Assembly (NCBI GenBank): GCA_016191895.1
Contig: JACPVD010000317.1
Location: 1 to 20,281 of the forward strand
Length of the DNA: 20,281 nucleotides
Reading direction: 5' to 3'
Source: Chloroflexota bacterium
GTDB taxonomy: Bacteria > Chloroflexota > Anaerolineae > Anaerolineales > Villigracilaceae
How positions within the stretch are numbered: the first letter of the stretch is position 1; each line of letters opens with the position of its first letter. Below, in pieces: positions 1-6,773 of the stretch. Both the position numbers and the translations under genes were made by a program. The notes under the pieces are model-generated. The model was given only the letters and a program-made list of their open reading frames with translations, made no database searches and had not been told where the DNA came from.

Positions 1-1162
1 GAAGAAGTTGTTTCTTCTCGACCCAGCCTGCCAGCCCGTCGCTACGGCGGATCATGACCCAATTCGGGTTGGTCGAGTCGTCCAATGCGGGAAGGGTGTC
101 GTCCTTCAAAACCGTACCGGTCTGTTTTCCGTTTTGATGCCCAATGATATGCACCGGCAACGATGGGGCGACGACTCGATACCAGGGCTTACCCTTGTCT
201 TCGGGAACAGGCTCGGGCAGGACTTCAAGAGTCGGCGGCGGTGTCGGCGGAACACCGTCGGTGAGCGCCAGATACGACGCGTAACTCCAACCGCTCAAAC
301 TCCCGTCCGATTTGCGAATCTTCAACCACGTTCGGCCCGGCGTCGCGTTGATCTCTTCGACGGTTTCGCCGGTGTAGACCAAACCGACTGAGTTGTATCC
401 CGTTCCCGGCCCTTCGCGGACCTTCAAGGATGGCACAGCCGTGACGCGATACATCCTCCCCGTTGGGTTGTCTCCCGGGCCCGGCGGGGGAGGAGGCGCG
501 TCGCCAAGATTGAAGCGGGCCTTGAACGCAGGGAGGTCGCCGTTGAAATAATTCAAGTCGACGCCTTTGCTTTCCACGCCGTACAACTTGCCGTCGCCGT
601 TATCTGTGTATTGCCAGAACAACCACTCATCCTTCGACCAGGGTTTTGGAATCAAAGGCTGTGTTGCGCCGTAGTTTGCGATCCATAACGGATATTGATG
701 AAAGTAGGCAAGGCTGTCTGCCTGTGTATCGGGGTTTGGGGCGTGGTCGCGCCAATAATAGTAGGCCGTATAAATGGCGATCTCCTTTCCGCCGATAAGT
801 CCCTTAAGCCGTTCGAGGAAATCGTACCAATGTTTCCAGCCGCTGAAGTCGCCGTGAAAGTGTTCCTCAAAATCCGCAAATAGCGGGAGTTCGCCAAGAT
901 CGCCTTCAAATTGCTGTGCCCACAACTCGGCCTGTCGTTTCGGGCTGACCCGGCTGTCGTAAAACCAGTAGGCGCCTCGCGGCAGACCGGCCAGTTTCGA
1001 CTCGCGCCAGTTTATCTTGAAATCGGGATCCACCCATGTATTTTGCCCCGCGCGAACAATGACAAACTCCGCCGATGCGCGCATCTTCCGAAAGTCGATT
1101 CCCTGCGGGGTTTCGGGATCGTCCTGCCAAAAACTAACGTCTGTGCCGATGATGGTTGGCAT
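1..1162 (-). CDS. GH25 family lysozyme (muramidase) with C-terminal SH3b domains, partial
   Basis: The reading frame is open from ATG at 1162 to the left edge (387 codons), so the C-terminus is missing. Residues 1-210 match the GH25 lysozyme fold, which hydrolyses the MurNAc-GlcNAc bond of peptidoglycan. It opens with IIGTDVSFWQ (Asp8), has the catalytic-type DFE at 97-99 in LPLFADFEE, then AIYTAYYYW, LWIANYG, WLFWQYTDNG and VDLNYFNGD. A proline-rich linker (about 220-235) leads to one SH3b domain (MYRVTAVPSLKVREGPG...LKIRKSDGSLSGWSYASYL). A second, more diverged SH3b-like unit (KPWYRVVAPSLPVHI...WVMIRRSDGLAGWVEKKQ) reaches the edge. AAGGA lies about 7 nt before the ATG. There is no signal peptide, so export must be non-classical or the enzyme acts as an autolysin released on lysis. 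Cell-wall binding by the SH3b units is known for the family and inferred here. Confidence 0.9.
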   Translation of the reverse strand, partial: MPTIIGTDVSFWQDDPETPQGIDFRKMRASAEFVIVRAGQNTWVDPDFKINWRESKLAGLPRGAYWFYDSRVSPKRQAELWAQQFEGDLGELPLFADFEEHFHGDFSGWKHWYDFLERLKGLIGGKEIAIYTAYYYWRDHAPNPDTQADSLAYFHQYPLWIANYGATQPLIPKPWSKDEWLFWQYTDNGDGKLYGVESKGVDLNYFNGDLPAFKARFNLGDAPPPPPGPGDNPTGRMYRVTAVPSLKVREGPGTGYNSVGLVYTGETVEEINATPGRTWLKIRKSDGSLSGWSYASYLALTDGVPPTPPPTLEVLPEPVPEDKGKPWYRVVAPSLPVHIIGHQNGKQTGTVLKDDTLPALDDSTNPNWVMIRRSDGLAGWVEKKQLL

Positions 1163-1190
1163 GTGCGGTTCCTTGTTGGTTGTATTTTCT

Positions 1191-1267
1191 TTAACGCAAA
1201 GACGCCATGACGCAAAGGCGCAATGAGAAAAAATTTCTTACATTGCGTCTCCGCGCCTTTGCGTTAA
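1191..1267. repeat. Dispersed palindromic element, TTAACGCAAAG family, copy A
   Basis: A 77-bp element bounded by inverted TTAACGCAAAG and CTTTGCGTTAA. The arms continue imperfectly with CGCAAAGGCGCAATG against CATTGCGTCTCCGCGCC. The centre AGAAAAAATTTCT is itself a small palindrome. It lies between yraN and the GH25 gene. Related copies lie at 4235-4293 and 13158-13256. There is no coding capacity, so it looks like a non-autonomous repeat (REP or MITE type). Confidence 0.8.
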
Positions 1268-1309
1268 AAATTTACAAAGCGCGCCGCAGTGCAACTGCGC
1301 GCGAACGTA

Positions 1310-1663
1310 TCAGATCGCGTTCTCGAAATGCGTGATGAACGGCTTCGTTCCCGGCTTTCCCTCCACCGAGATCACGTCGATCTGCCAGTGGTCGATCCCG
1401 TTTTCGGCGGCGTAATATTCGGCGGCATTGAACATGTGTTCGCGTTTTCTTGCGGTAATCTGGTGTTCGGGAAAAAAGTTTTCGCTGGAGGTGAGCGTTT
1501 TCACTTCGACAAAAACCGTCAGGCCTTTCTGGCGGGCGATGATGTCGATCTCGCCGTGCGGCGTGCGGACGTTTCTCGCAAGAATCTCGAACCCGATATC
1601 CGCGAGCCAGCTGGCCGCGCATTCCTCGCCCCACATGCCGATCTCCTGGTTGTGTTTTGTCAT
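1310..1663 (-). CDS. yraN: YraN / UPF0102 family endonuclease-like protein
   Basis: 117 residues, the usual length for UPF0102. The family signature is intact: N-terminal GMWGEECAASWLADIGFEIL, then HGEIDIIAR (Glu38, Asp40) and TVFVEVKT (Glu53, Lys55). Together these form the E-x-D...E-x-K arrangement of the restriction-endonuclease-like fold. The ATG at 1663 overlaps the stop of the upstream glycosyltransferase gene (ATGA), so translation is probably coupled and the two are co-transcribed. The cellular role of YraN is not settled in the literature; a Holliday-junction-resolvase-like nuclease activity is a fold-based inference. Nothing unusual is seen in the sequence. Confidence 0.93.
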   Translation of the reverse strand: MTKHNQEIGMWGEECAASWLADIGFEILARNVRTPHGEIDIIARQKGLTVFVEVKTLTSSENFFPEHQITARKREHMFNAAEYYAAENGIDHWQIDVISVEGKPGTKPFITHFENAI

Positions 1664-2862
1664 TGCGTGATGCGCTCCAAAAGTTTTCGCAGTCGAATCG
1701 ACCAGTGTCCCTTGCGCGGCTGCGACTCGTTGACCAGGTTTTCATAATGCTTCAGCATGATGCTGGTCGTGCGCTCGATGGCATACGCGGAAGAAGCCTT
1801 TCGCGCCGACTCGCCCATTTGCCTGCGCAGGTCAAGGTCGAGGCAGAGGCGGGTGAGTTTGGCGGTAAAGGCCGGCAGGTCGTGAGTCGCAAGAAGCCCG
1901 GTCACGCCGTCGACCACCGTATCGCCCACGCCGACGGAATGTACGCCCATTACGGGAAGCCCCGCGCCCATGGCTTCGATCACCGAGAGCGGATGAACCT
2001 CCGTCACCGATGCCGTCACAAACGCATCGCACATCGCAAGGTAGGATGGAAGCCTGTCATATTCGATTCTCCCCGTCATACGAACCCGCCCGCCGAGATC
2101 CATTTCCGCGATGAGATTGCGGATCTCCTCCTCGTAAGGCTGGACGCCGCTTCCGATTAAAAGGAGTTGCGCGTTGGGGATTGCCTGCGCAACGCCCGCG
2201 AACGATTTCAGCAAAAAGGGAATGTTCTTTTCCAGCGCAATTCGCCCCGCAAATACAAGCAGGATATCGTTTTCCTTGTAGCCAAGTTCCGCCCGCGAAT
2301 GCGGCTTTGCGTTGTTGAAGTTTTTCAAGTCCACGCCGTTGGGCACAACTTCGATTTTGACGTCCACGTTGAGTTGGCGCAACACTTTTTCCATGCCGAC
2401 AGATGGCGCGATAACAAGTTGCACGGCTTCACAAAACGACGGCATGTACGCCTGTAAAATTCCCTGGCTCATTTCTTCCGGCATGAGGGGCAGGTAGGTC
2501 TGGGCGTACAGATCGTAGCGGGTATGGTTGGTGTAGACGATGGGAATTTGCAGAAGGCGGCAATAACGCAGGGCCAGCCGTCCGCTCAAAAAGGGGTGAT
2601 GCACATGGACGAGGTCCATGCTTTGCAGGAGTTGTTTCGCTTCGCGCGAGTACCGCATGGATAGATAGAACCCCGAGTCGGAGATGGGCAGGCCGCGGCT
2701 GTAGACCACGCGCGGATCGTCGGGCTTGGCATCGAGATCGCCAAAGGAGAAGACAAACACTTCATGTCCCGCCAGTTCGAGATATTGTTTGTTGATCTCG
2801 ACATAATTCGTAATGCCGCTGACATACGGTTTGTAACTATCGACCATCATTCCAATTCGCAT
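1660..2862 (-). CDS. GT4 family glycosyltransferase (GT-B fold)
   Basis: 400 residues with the two Rossmann-like halves of GT-B enzymes. The N-terminal acceptor half starts MRIGMMVDSYKPYVSGITNY and includes LVHVHHPFLSG and YTNHTRYD. The donor half starts near 200 (LLVFAGRIALEKN) and contains the retaining-GT4 EX7E motif, Glu288 to Glu296, in TEVHPLSVIEAMGAGLP. Overall it resembles enzymes that glycosylate membrane lipids (mono/diglucosyl-diacylglycerol synthases, PimB-like mannosyltransferases), so transfer of a hexose from a nucleotide sugar to a lipid at the inner membrane face is likely. The exact sugar and acceptor cannot be read from sequence. A TTGACA/TAGCAT promoter sits directly against the ATG, suggesting a leaderless mRNA. 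The 3' end overlaps yraN by 4 bp. Confidence 0.9.
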   Translation of the reverse strand: MRIGMMVDSYKPYVSGITNYVEINKQYLELAGHEVFVFSFGDLDAKPDDPRVVYSRGLPISDSGFYLSMRYSREAKQLLQSMDLVHVHHPFLSGRLALRYCRLLQIPIVYTNHTRYDLYAQTYLPLMPEEMSQGILQAYMPSFCEAVQLVIAPSVGMEKVLRQLNVDVKIEVVPNGVDLKNFNNAKPHSRAELGYKENDILLVFAGRIALEKNIPFLLKSFAGVAQAIPNAQLLLIGSGVQPYEEEIRNLIAEMDLGGRVRMTGRIEYDRLPSYLAMCDAFVTASVTEVHPLSVIEAMGAGLPVMGVHSVGVGDTVVDGVTGLLATHDLPAFTAKLTRLCLDLDLRRQMGESARKASSAYAIERTTSIMLKHYENLVNESQPRKGHWSIRLRKLLERITQ

Positions 2863-2868
2863 GGGGGT

Positions 2869-2897
2869 ATGCTACGGCATGGGCGGGGCAATGTCAA
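2869..2897 (-). promoter_or_regulatory. Probable sigma70-type promoter of the glycosyltransferase-yraN operon
   Basis: On the minus strand there is a perfect -35 TTGACA (2897-2892), a 17-bp spacer and -10 TAGCAT (2874-2869, 4 of 6 matches). Only six bases separate the -10 from the ATG, so transcription would start at or next to the A of the start codon. No Shine-Dalgarno sequence is possible, which fits a leaderless message. Confidence 0.6.
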
Positions 2898-2976
2898 GTA
2901 GACAAAAGTGGGTGGGGGATAGTGATAAAATTTACACCGAGGATTTCATGGTATCCTCTCGATAAATCGGGGTGTA

Positions 2977-3013
2977 GGGTATTGTGGGCGCGCGAAGCGC
3001 CCCACAATACCCC
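2977..3013. repeat. Palindromic hairpin element, GGGTAT...ATACCC type
   Basis: The left arm is GGGTATTGTGGGCGC and the right arm GCGCCCCACAATACCC. They are complementary except for one unpaired C, around a small GCGAA-type loop. It sits in the divergent gap between the glycosyltransferase and ttuB genes, upstream of ttuB. The outer ends resemble the perfect palindrome at 9509-9550, so both may belong to one dispersed family. It could also act as an attenuator or stabiliser in a ttuB leader. Confidence 0.6.
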
Positions 3014-3045
3014 ACTTTCCCCTTCATTTTGAAGGGATACATTTT

Positions 3046-3264
3046 ATGATCGCAAAAATGATTCTGCGCGGCAGGGAATACGAGGTGAAGCCCGGCATGG
3101 CCCTGGCAGACGCCTTGAAGAAAAATAACATCGTCCCCGAATCTGTCATTGCCACGCGCAACGGCGAGATGATCACCGACGATGAAATCCTGCGCGCCGG
3201 GGATGTGATTCAGTTGATCGCGGTGATTTCGGGCGGAAATATTTCATGTGACAGTCACCTTTAA
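3046..3264 (+). CDS. ttuB: Ubiquitin-like sulfur carrier protein (TtuB/ThiS/MoaD family) with C-terminal tail
   Basis: 72 residues with a beta-grasp pattern: MILRGREYEVKPGMALADAL, IVPESVIATRNGEMITDDE, LRAGDVIQLIAVISGG. Carriers of this family end in Gly-Gly, which is adenylated and thiocarboxylated to donate sulfur. Here Gly63-Gly64 is followed by NISCDSHL before the stop, so the tail would have to be removed before activation, or the annotated end is a recent extension. The stop codon lies in the loop of a strong hairpin (3248-3276). The TtuA-type thiolase gene starts 27 bp downstream, which favours TtuB (2-thiouridine at tRNA position 54) over ThiS or MoaD. AAGGG precedes the ATG. No thi or moa genes are nearby. 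Family membership is clear; the ttuB name rests on the neighbour. Confidence 0.82.
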   Translation: MIAKMILRGREYEVKPGMALADALKKNNIVPESVIATRNGEMITDDEILRAGDVIQLIAVISGGNISCDSHL

Positions 3265-3276
3265 GGTGGCTGTCAC
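3248..3276 (+). other. Hairpin spanning the ttuB stop codon
   Basis: GTGACAGTCACC (3248-3259) pairs with GGTGGCTGTCAC (3265-3276): 12 pairs including one G-U, around a 5-nt loop TTTAA that contains the ttuB stop TAA (3262-3264). Each arm is itself nearly palindromic (GTGAC-A-GTCAC). There is no T-tract, so it is not a standard terminator. It could be an inserted repeat, or an RNA processing or coupling element between ttuB and ttuA. Confidence 0.7.
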
Positions 3277-3291
3277 CTATGGGCGAGTCTT

Positions 3292-4224
3292 ATGAAATGC
3301 CGTAAATGCGAAGCCAAAGCGTCGATCCACATGCGCCAGCACAAACTGGCACTGTGCAAGGATCATTACCTGGAATGGATCCCCGAGCAGACGGCGCGTT
3401 TTATCAAGAAATATGAGATGTTCACCCCCGAAGAGAAAATCCTCGTGGCGGTTTCAGGCGGCAAGGATTCGCTTGCGCTGTGGGACATTCTCACACGGCT
3501 CGGCTATCAGGCCGATGGGCTGTATCTCGGTCTCGGAATTGATGGGGGAATCAATTACTCGCACGAATCGCAAAGGCTGACGGAAAAGTTCGCCTACGAG
3601 AACAATCTCAAATTGCACGTGCTGGATATCGAAAAGGAATATGGGCAGTCCATTCCCGTGTTGTCAGAAATCAGTCATCGCGGACACGGGAGGCCGTGCG
3701 CAGTTTGCGGGCTTGCCAAACGACATGAAATGAATCGCATTGCGCGGGAACTTGGGTATGACGTCCTCGCGACGGGGCATAATCTTGACGATGAAGCGGC
3801 TGTGTTATTCGGCAACACCCTGCGCTGGTCGGCGGAACACATTCTGCGACAGGGGCCTGTCTTGCCCGGCGCGGACGGCCTTGCGCGAAAGGTCAAACCG
3901 TTGTGCCGTTTCTACGAGCGCGAGATGACCGCCTATTCCATTTTGCGCGGCATCGAATATATCTATGAGGAATGTCCGTTCGCGGAGGGGTCGCAGTCTA
4001 TTTTTTACAAGGAAGCGTTAAATCAGCTGGAGACCGCGCGTCCCGGCGCGAAATTGATCTACTACCTGGGTTTTTTGGAAGCCAGAAAAAGCGGGAATTT
4101 ATTTGTGGAAAAGAACGAACGGCACGCGCAATTGCATCCATGCCCCAAATGCGGCCAGCCCACATCCGCGCCGGAGTTGTGTTCGTTTTGCAGGATGATC
4201 GAAAAGGCGGTGAGTGAAGTGTAG
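3292..4224 (+). CDS. ttuA: TtuA/TtcA-type tRNA 2-thiolation enzyme, 4Fe-4S and zinc-finger containing
   Basis: 310 residues. The N-terminal zinc site is CRKC (Cys3, Cys6) with Cys22/His25 (LCKDH). The PP-loop ATP-pyrophosphatase motif SGGKDS is at 55-60. Cys136 and Cys139 (RPCAVCG) with Cys228 (EECPF) match the three cysteines that hold the 4Fe-4S cluster in characterised TtuA. TGHNLDDEA at 161-169 is the second PP-loop family motif. A C-terminal zinc finger uses Cys284, Cys287, Cys297 and Cys300. The two flanking zinc modules distinguish TtuA from TtcA. Known family role: adenylate U54 in the tRNA T-loop and replace O2 with sulfur supplied by TtuB thiocarboxylate, stabilising tRNA at high temperature. 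The adjacent sulfur carrier fits this. U54 as the target here is inferred. Confidence 0.9.
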   Translation: MKCRKCEAKASIHMRQHKLALCKDHYLEWIPEQTARFIKKYEMFTPEEKILVAVSGGKDSLALWDILTRLGYQADGLYLGLGIDGGINYSHESQRLTEKFAYENNLKLHVLDIEKEYGQSIPVLSEISHRGHGRPCAVCGLAKRHEMNRIARELGYDVLATGHNLDDEAAVLFGNTLRWSAEHILRQGPVLPGADGLARKVKPLCRFYEREMTAYSILRGIEYIYEECPFAEGSQSIFYKEALNQLETARPGAKLIYYLGFLEARKSGNLFVEKNERHAQLHPCPKCGQPTSAPELCSFCRMIEKAVSEV

Positions 4225-4234
4225 CAAAGATGTT

Positions 4235-4293
4235 TTAACGCAAAGGCGCAAGTATATTAAAACTTCCTTTGCGCCTTTGCGTCTTTGCGTTAA
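4235..4293. repeat. Dispersed palindromic element, TTAACGCAAAG family, copy B
   Basis: A 59-bp copy that begins TTAACGCAAAGGCGCAAG and ends with CTTTGCGCCTTTGCGTC then TTTGCGTTAA. The arms are long and nearly complementary, around an A/T-rich centre (TATATTAAAACTT). It fills the gap between the convergent ttuA and kinase genes, 11 bp and 17 bp from their ends, so it is placed to act as a bidirectional terminator. Confidence 0.8.
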
Positions 4294-4309
4294 ATTCTTT
4301 GACCTGGTA

Positions 4310-5299
4310 TCACCGCAACACCGTCGCGATAAACCCAAGCAGAAACAGCCCTATGGCGGCGTAGATGGCAATCAGTTCCTGGGGGACAAGCGAGAAGGGC
4401 GAGGAATCATATCCGTTGCGAAGAGGGCCGGTGCTTTCGGGGATTTCCTTTCTGCCGAGTAATGCCTCGCGAAATTCATCCACGCTCTTTGGGCGGCGAT
4501 CCGGGTGGAGCGACATGGCCCACAGGATTGCGCGTTCCACGCGAATGCTAAGGTGAGGGTTGATCTCTCGAGGCGGAACCAGGCTGCGAGTGTCGAGGAA
4601 ACGTTTGCGCGCCTCTGCGGGCGGTTCGTTTGTCAACAGGTGATACAGGGTTGCGGCGAAGGAAAAAATGTCGGCGCGGATGTCGGTGTGCGCGTCGTCG
4701 CTCCCGTATTGTTCCAGCGGCGTATAGAGCGCGGTGCCCTGCCCCTGAATGATGGTGATGGTCACTTCATCGGGGGCGAGAATTTTCACGAGACCGAAAT
4801 CCACCAGTTTGATCAATCCGCTTGGCGTGATTTTCAAATTGCTGGGTTTGATGTCGCGGTGAATGATGGGCGGCTCCTGCTTGTGAAGATAAGCCAGCGC
4901 ATCGGCAAGTTGCGTTGCCCAGCCAATCACTTCGCTTTCAGAGAGGAAGGTTTTTGCTTTTCGCGCTTCCAACATTCGTTCGCGCAAGTCCTTGCCGGGG
5001 ACGTAATCCATCACAAGGTAATCGCGCGGGCCGACAGAAAAGAAATCCGAAACCTTTGGCAGGTTGGGGTGATCAAGGCGCGCAAGCACAGACGCCTCGC
5101 GAAAAAATTGTTCGCGGGCTTGCGCAACGATCTCGGTGGGGAGGGCGCGGTCGTGTTCCACTTCCTTAAGCGCGCATAACCTGCCTTCGAGGCGCATGTC
5201 CTCGGCAAGGTAAATACTGCCGATGCCGCCCTGTCCGATCTGTTCGCGGATTCTATAGCGGTCGCGCAGAACCTCCCCGTTCTTCAACGATTGGGGCAA
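4310..5299 (-). CDS. Membrane-anchored eukaryotic-like Ser/Thr protein kinase (PknB type, no extracellular domain)
   Basis: 329 residues. The kinase domain spans about 15-280: Gly-rich loop [10 protein letters not shown] (21-30), Lys45 in CALKEVE, catalytic loop HRDIKPSN (Asp149), DFG at 167-169, activation-segment TPLEQYGS and the Arg-containing [10 protein letters not shown] end. A single hydrophobic helix (about 308-328) ends the protein at VLR, so the kinase is cytoplasmic and tail-anchored, without the PASTA or sensor ectodomain of many PknB proteins. The start is TTG at 5299, chosen because a perfect AAGGAG lies 6 nt upstream and the sequence from there matches kinase N-termini. It is divergent from an FHA/winged-helix gene, and FHA domains bind phosphothreonine, so the neighbour may be its substrate or reader (inference). 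Confidence 0.93.
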   Translation of the reverse strand: MPQSLKNGEVLRDRYRIREQIGQGGIGSIYLAEDMRLEGRLCALKEVEHDRALPTEIVAQAREQFFREASVLARLDHPNLPKVSDFFSVGPRDYLVMDYVPGKDLRERMLEARKAKTFLSESEVIGWATQLADALAYLHKQEPPIIHRDIKPSNLKITPSGLIKLVDFGLVKILAPDEVTITIIQGQGTALYTPLEQYGSDDAHTDIRADIFSFAATLYHLLTNEPPAEARKRFLDTRSLVPPREINPHLSIRVERAILWAMSLHPDRRPKSVDEFREALLGRKEIPESTGPLRNGYDSSPFSLVPQELIAIYAAIGLFLLGFIATVLR

Positions 5300-5305
5300 C
5301 TCTTA

Positions 5306-5311
5306 CTCCTT
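5306..5311 (-). promoter_or_regulatory. Shine-Dalgarno site fixing the kinase TTG start
   Basis: The minus strand reads AAGGAG, then six bases, then TTG. This is the best ribosome-binding site near the 5' end and justifies the rare TTG start at 5299. Confidence 0.75.
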
Positions 5312-5405
5312 GTTTGCGGATGAACTCCGCGCTCGATCCTGTGTCGGCGATAATTTCGGCGTGTATCGCTTGGTGTGACCGGATCGTAAAAATCAAAAGC
5401 CAATA

Positions 5406-5434
5406 TGCACAGAATGGGACTTTTCTGCTATATT
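5406..5434 (+). promoter_or_regulatory. Probable promoter of the FHA-winged helix operon
   Basis: -35 TGCACA (5406-5411), a 17-bp spacer, and -10 TATATT (5429-5434) preceded by an extended -10 TG at 5426-5427. Expected transcript start is near 5441, giving a leader of roughly 170 nt before the ATG at 5615. Confidence 0.5.
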
Positions 5435-5495
5435 ATAAACGTCTTTCCGGCAATGCACGCATAAATGGCAGCGCGAAATTCATTCCGCAGCCAAA

Positions 5496-5513
5496 GGCGA
5501 TATAAATATCACC
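5496..5513. promoter_or_regulatory. Operator-like 18-bp imperfect palindrome
   Basis: GGCGATATAAATATCACC has eight-base half-sites with one mismatch around an AA centre. It lies within the expected FHA leader, downstream of the putative promoter. It may be a binding site, for example for the winged-helix product itself, but this is unproven. Confidence 0.3.
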
Positions 5514-5614
5514 CTGCAAAATCTTTGCGACCGGCGCGGGAGTCATACTGCAAATCGCCGGCTTTGCGCCAGACACCGGAAGAGTTGGAGACACGGCAAT
5601 CGACCGAGGAAATT

Positions 5615-6274
5615 ATGACCCATCATGAAGATGACTTTCCCATACTTGTGGCGCAGGACGGTCCCTTGAAAGGACAACGCTGGTCGTTGAATCGCGCTTT
5701 GATGGTGGGGCGCGATCCCACCTGCGATATCAACGTGCAGGACAGGCAGGTATCGCGTTTTCACGCGCGCATCACGCCCACGCCCGAGGGAGTTACAGTG
5801 GAAGACCTCGGCAGTAAGAACGGCACCAATCACAACGGAAACGAATTAACCGGGCCGGTCATGTTGCAGGACGGCGACACGCTGGGGATTTCAGTAGCCC
5901 AGCAATTCATCTTTCTCACTTCCGATTCCACCATGCCGCTGGCGGAAGGCGGCCTTCGCCCCGGCCGTTTGATGATGGAGCAAAAATCGCGCCGCGTGTG
6001 GGTCAACCAACAACAGGTGACGCCGCCGCTTTCGGCGCAACAATTCAAACTGTTGTGGCTGTTGTATGAAAATCAGGGACAGGTCATCAGCCGCATGGAC
6101 CTGGTGTCTGTAGTATGGGGCGATGAACAATCGGCGGGAGTCTCTGAACAGGCGCTGGACGCGCTCATCCGCCGACTGCGCGACCGGCTTGCCGCGCTCG
6201 ACCCCACTCACCAATACATCGACTCCGTCCGCGGTCATGGCGTGCGGCTCGATAATCCTTCCATAAACGGATAA
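5615..6274 (+). CDS. FHA domain - OmpR/PhoB-type winged-helix fusion regulator
   Basis: 219 residues from ATG 5615, which has GAGGA five bases upstream. The FHA domain (about 10-100) shows the phosphopeptide-binding residues: GRD (Gly32-Arg33), S47-R-F-H50 and SKNGTNHNG (Asn69, Gly70, Thr71). The C-terminal half (about 115-214) is a Trans_reg_C winged helix, with LSAQQFKLLWLLYENQGQVISR, SEQALDALIRRLRDRL and the wing ending IDSVRGHGVRL. There is no receiver domain, so activity would be set by phosphothreonine binding instead of Asp phosphorylation. The divergent Ser/Thr kinase gene is the obvious partner. The flavin-type protein gene follows after 4 bp in the same operon. The DNA target is unknown; self-regulation of the divergent region is a reasonable guess. 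Confidence 0.9.
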   Translation: MTHHEDDFPILVAQDGPLKGQRWSLNRALMVGRDPTCDINVQDRQVSRFHARITPTPEGVTVEDLGSKNGTNHNGNELTGPVMLQDGDTLGISVAQQFIFLTSDSTMPLAEGGLRPGRLMMEQKSRRVWVNQQQVTPPLSAQQFKLLWLLYENQGQVISRMDLVSVVWGDEQSAGVSEQALDALIRRLRDRLAALDPTHQYIDSVRGHGVRLDNPSING

Positions 6275-6278
6275 CAAA

Positions 6279-6752
6279 ATGGACACGCAATCAGAAAGAC
6301 TTCTTGCATTCATGATCCATAACGCCCGTATCGCCGCGCTTGGCACCATCCGCGATGAAGCGCCGCGCGTTTCGATGGTGGCGTTTGTCCCTGCCGCTGA
6401 TTTTTCCGCGTTCTATGTGCATGTCAGCCGTTTGGCGCAACATACGGTGGATATGCAAAAGAACAGGCAGGTAAGCCTGATGATCTCCGAAACCGACGAT
6501 GGCCGCGACGATCCGCAAACTCTGGCGCGAATCTCGATCCATGCTTCGGCAGTGTTCATGGAAAACGGCGAGCCCGGCTACGCTCCCGTGAAAAATCAAT
6601 ACATCGAACGCTTCCCCCATTCTGCGCCGCTGTTCAAACTGGCCGACTTCGGTTTGTGGCGCATCAAACCCAAAGGCGCGCGTTACATTGCGGGATTTGC
6701 AAAAGCCTATAACCTTTCCCCCGAAACCCTCCAAAAGATTTCCAAAAAATAG
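6279..6752 (+). CDS. Pyridoxamine 5'-phosphate oxidase-like (HugZ/PNPOx split-barrel) FMN-binding protein
   Basis: 157 residues. The pattern is that of the split beta-barrel flavin family: SERLLAFMIHNARIAALGTI, APRVSMVAFVPAADFSAFYVHVSRLAQHTVDMQKNRQVSLMI, ARISIHASAVFMENGEPGYAPVKNQYIERFP, FKLADFGLWRIKPKGARYIAGFAKAY. The GARYIAGFA segment recalls the HugZ/heme-utilisation subgroup, whose members bind heme or FMN, while other members reduce F420- or flavin-linked substrates. The substrate cannot be assigned. It starts 4 bp after the FHA regulator stop, so it is likely co-transcribed. It is followed by a CGTCCCG-type palindromic repeat that may end the transcript. Confidence 0.82.
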   Translation: MDTQSERLLAFMIHNARIAALGTIRDEAPRVSMVAFVPAADFSAFYVHVSRLAQHTVDMQKNRQVSLMISETDDGRDDPQTLARISIHASAVFMENGEPGYAPVKNQYIERFPHSAPLFKLADFGLWRIKPKGARYIAGFAKAYNLSPETLQKISKK

Positions 6753-6773
6753 CCCTTATTTGAAACGAGAAAG

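Larger units (their letters stand above)
5312..5614. other. Divergent intergenic region between kinase and FHA regulator
   Basis: About 300 bp without a convincing gene. It holds a good plus-strand promoter (5406-5434), an 18-bp imperfect palindrome (5496-5513) and the FHA ribosome-binding site (GAGGA just before 5615). An in-frame extension of the FHA gene back to 5465 exists but shows no domain, is rich in basic residues and lacks a ribosome-binding site, so I treat it as leader. Confidence 0.6.

Noticed and set aside
8..391. 127-codon plus-strand frame at the left edge
   Set aside because: It lies opposite the SH3b-encoding part of the GH25 gene, which has clear homology-type motifs; the plus frame has none.
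3046..3264. ThiS or MoaD assignment for the sulfur carrier
   Set aside because: No thiamine or molybdopterin genes nearby, while a TtuA-type enzyme follows directly.
4505..5179. 224-codon open frame on the plus strand opposite the kinase
   Set aside because: It is antisense to a kinase with all motifs intact, has no domain pattern, and is explained by codon bias of the minus-strand gene.
5465..5614. 50-codon extension of the FHA regulator
   Set aside because: No domain match and no ribosome-binding site, whereas ATG 5615 has GAGGA at good spacing.
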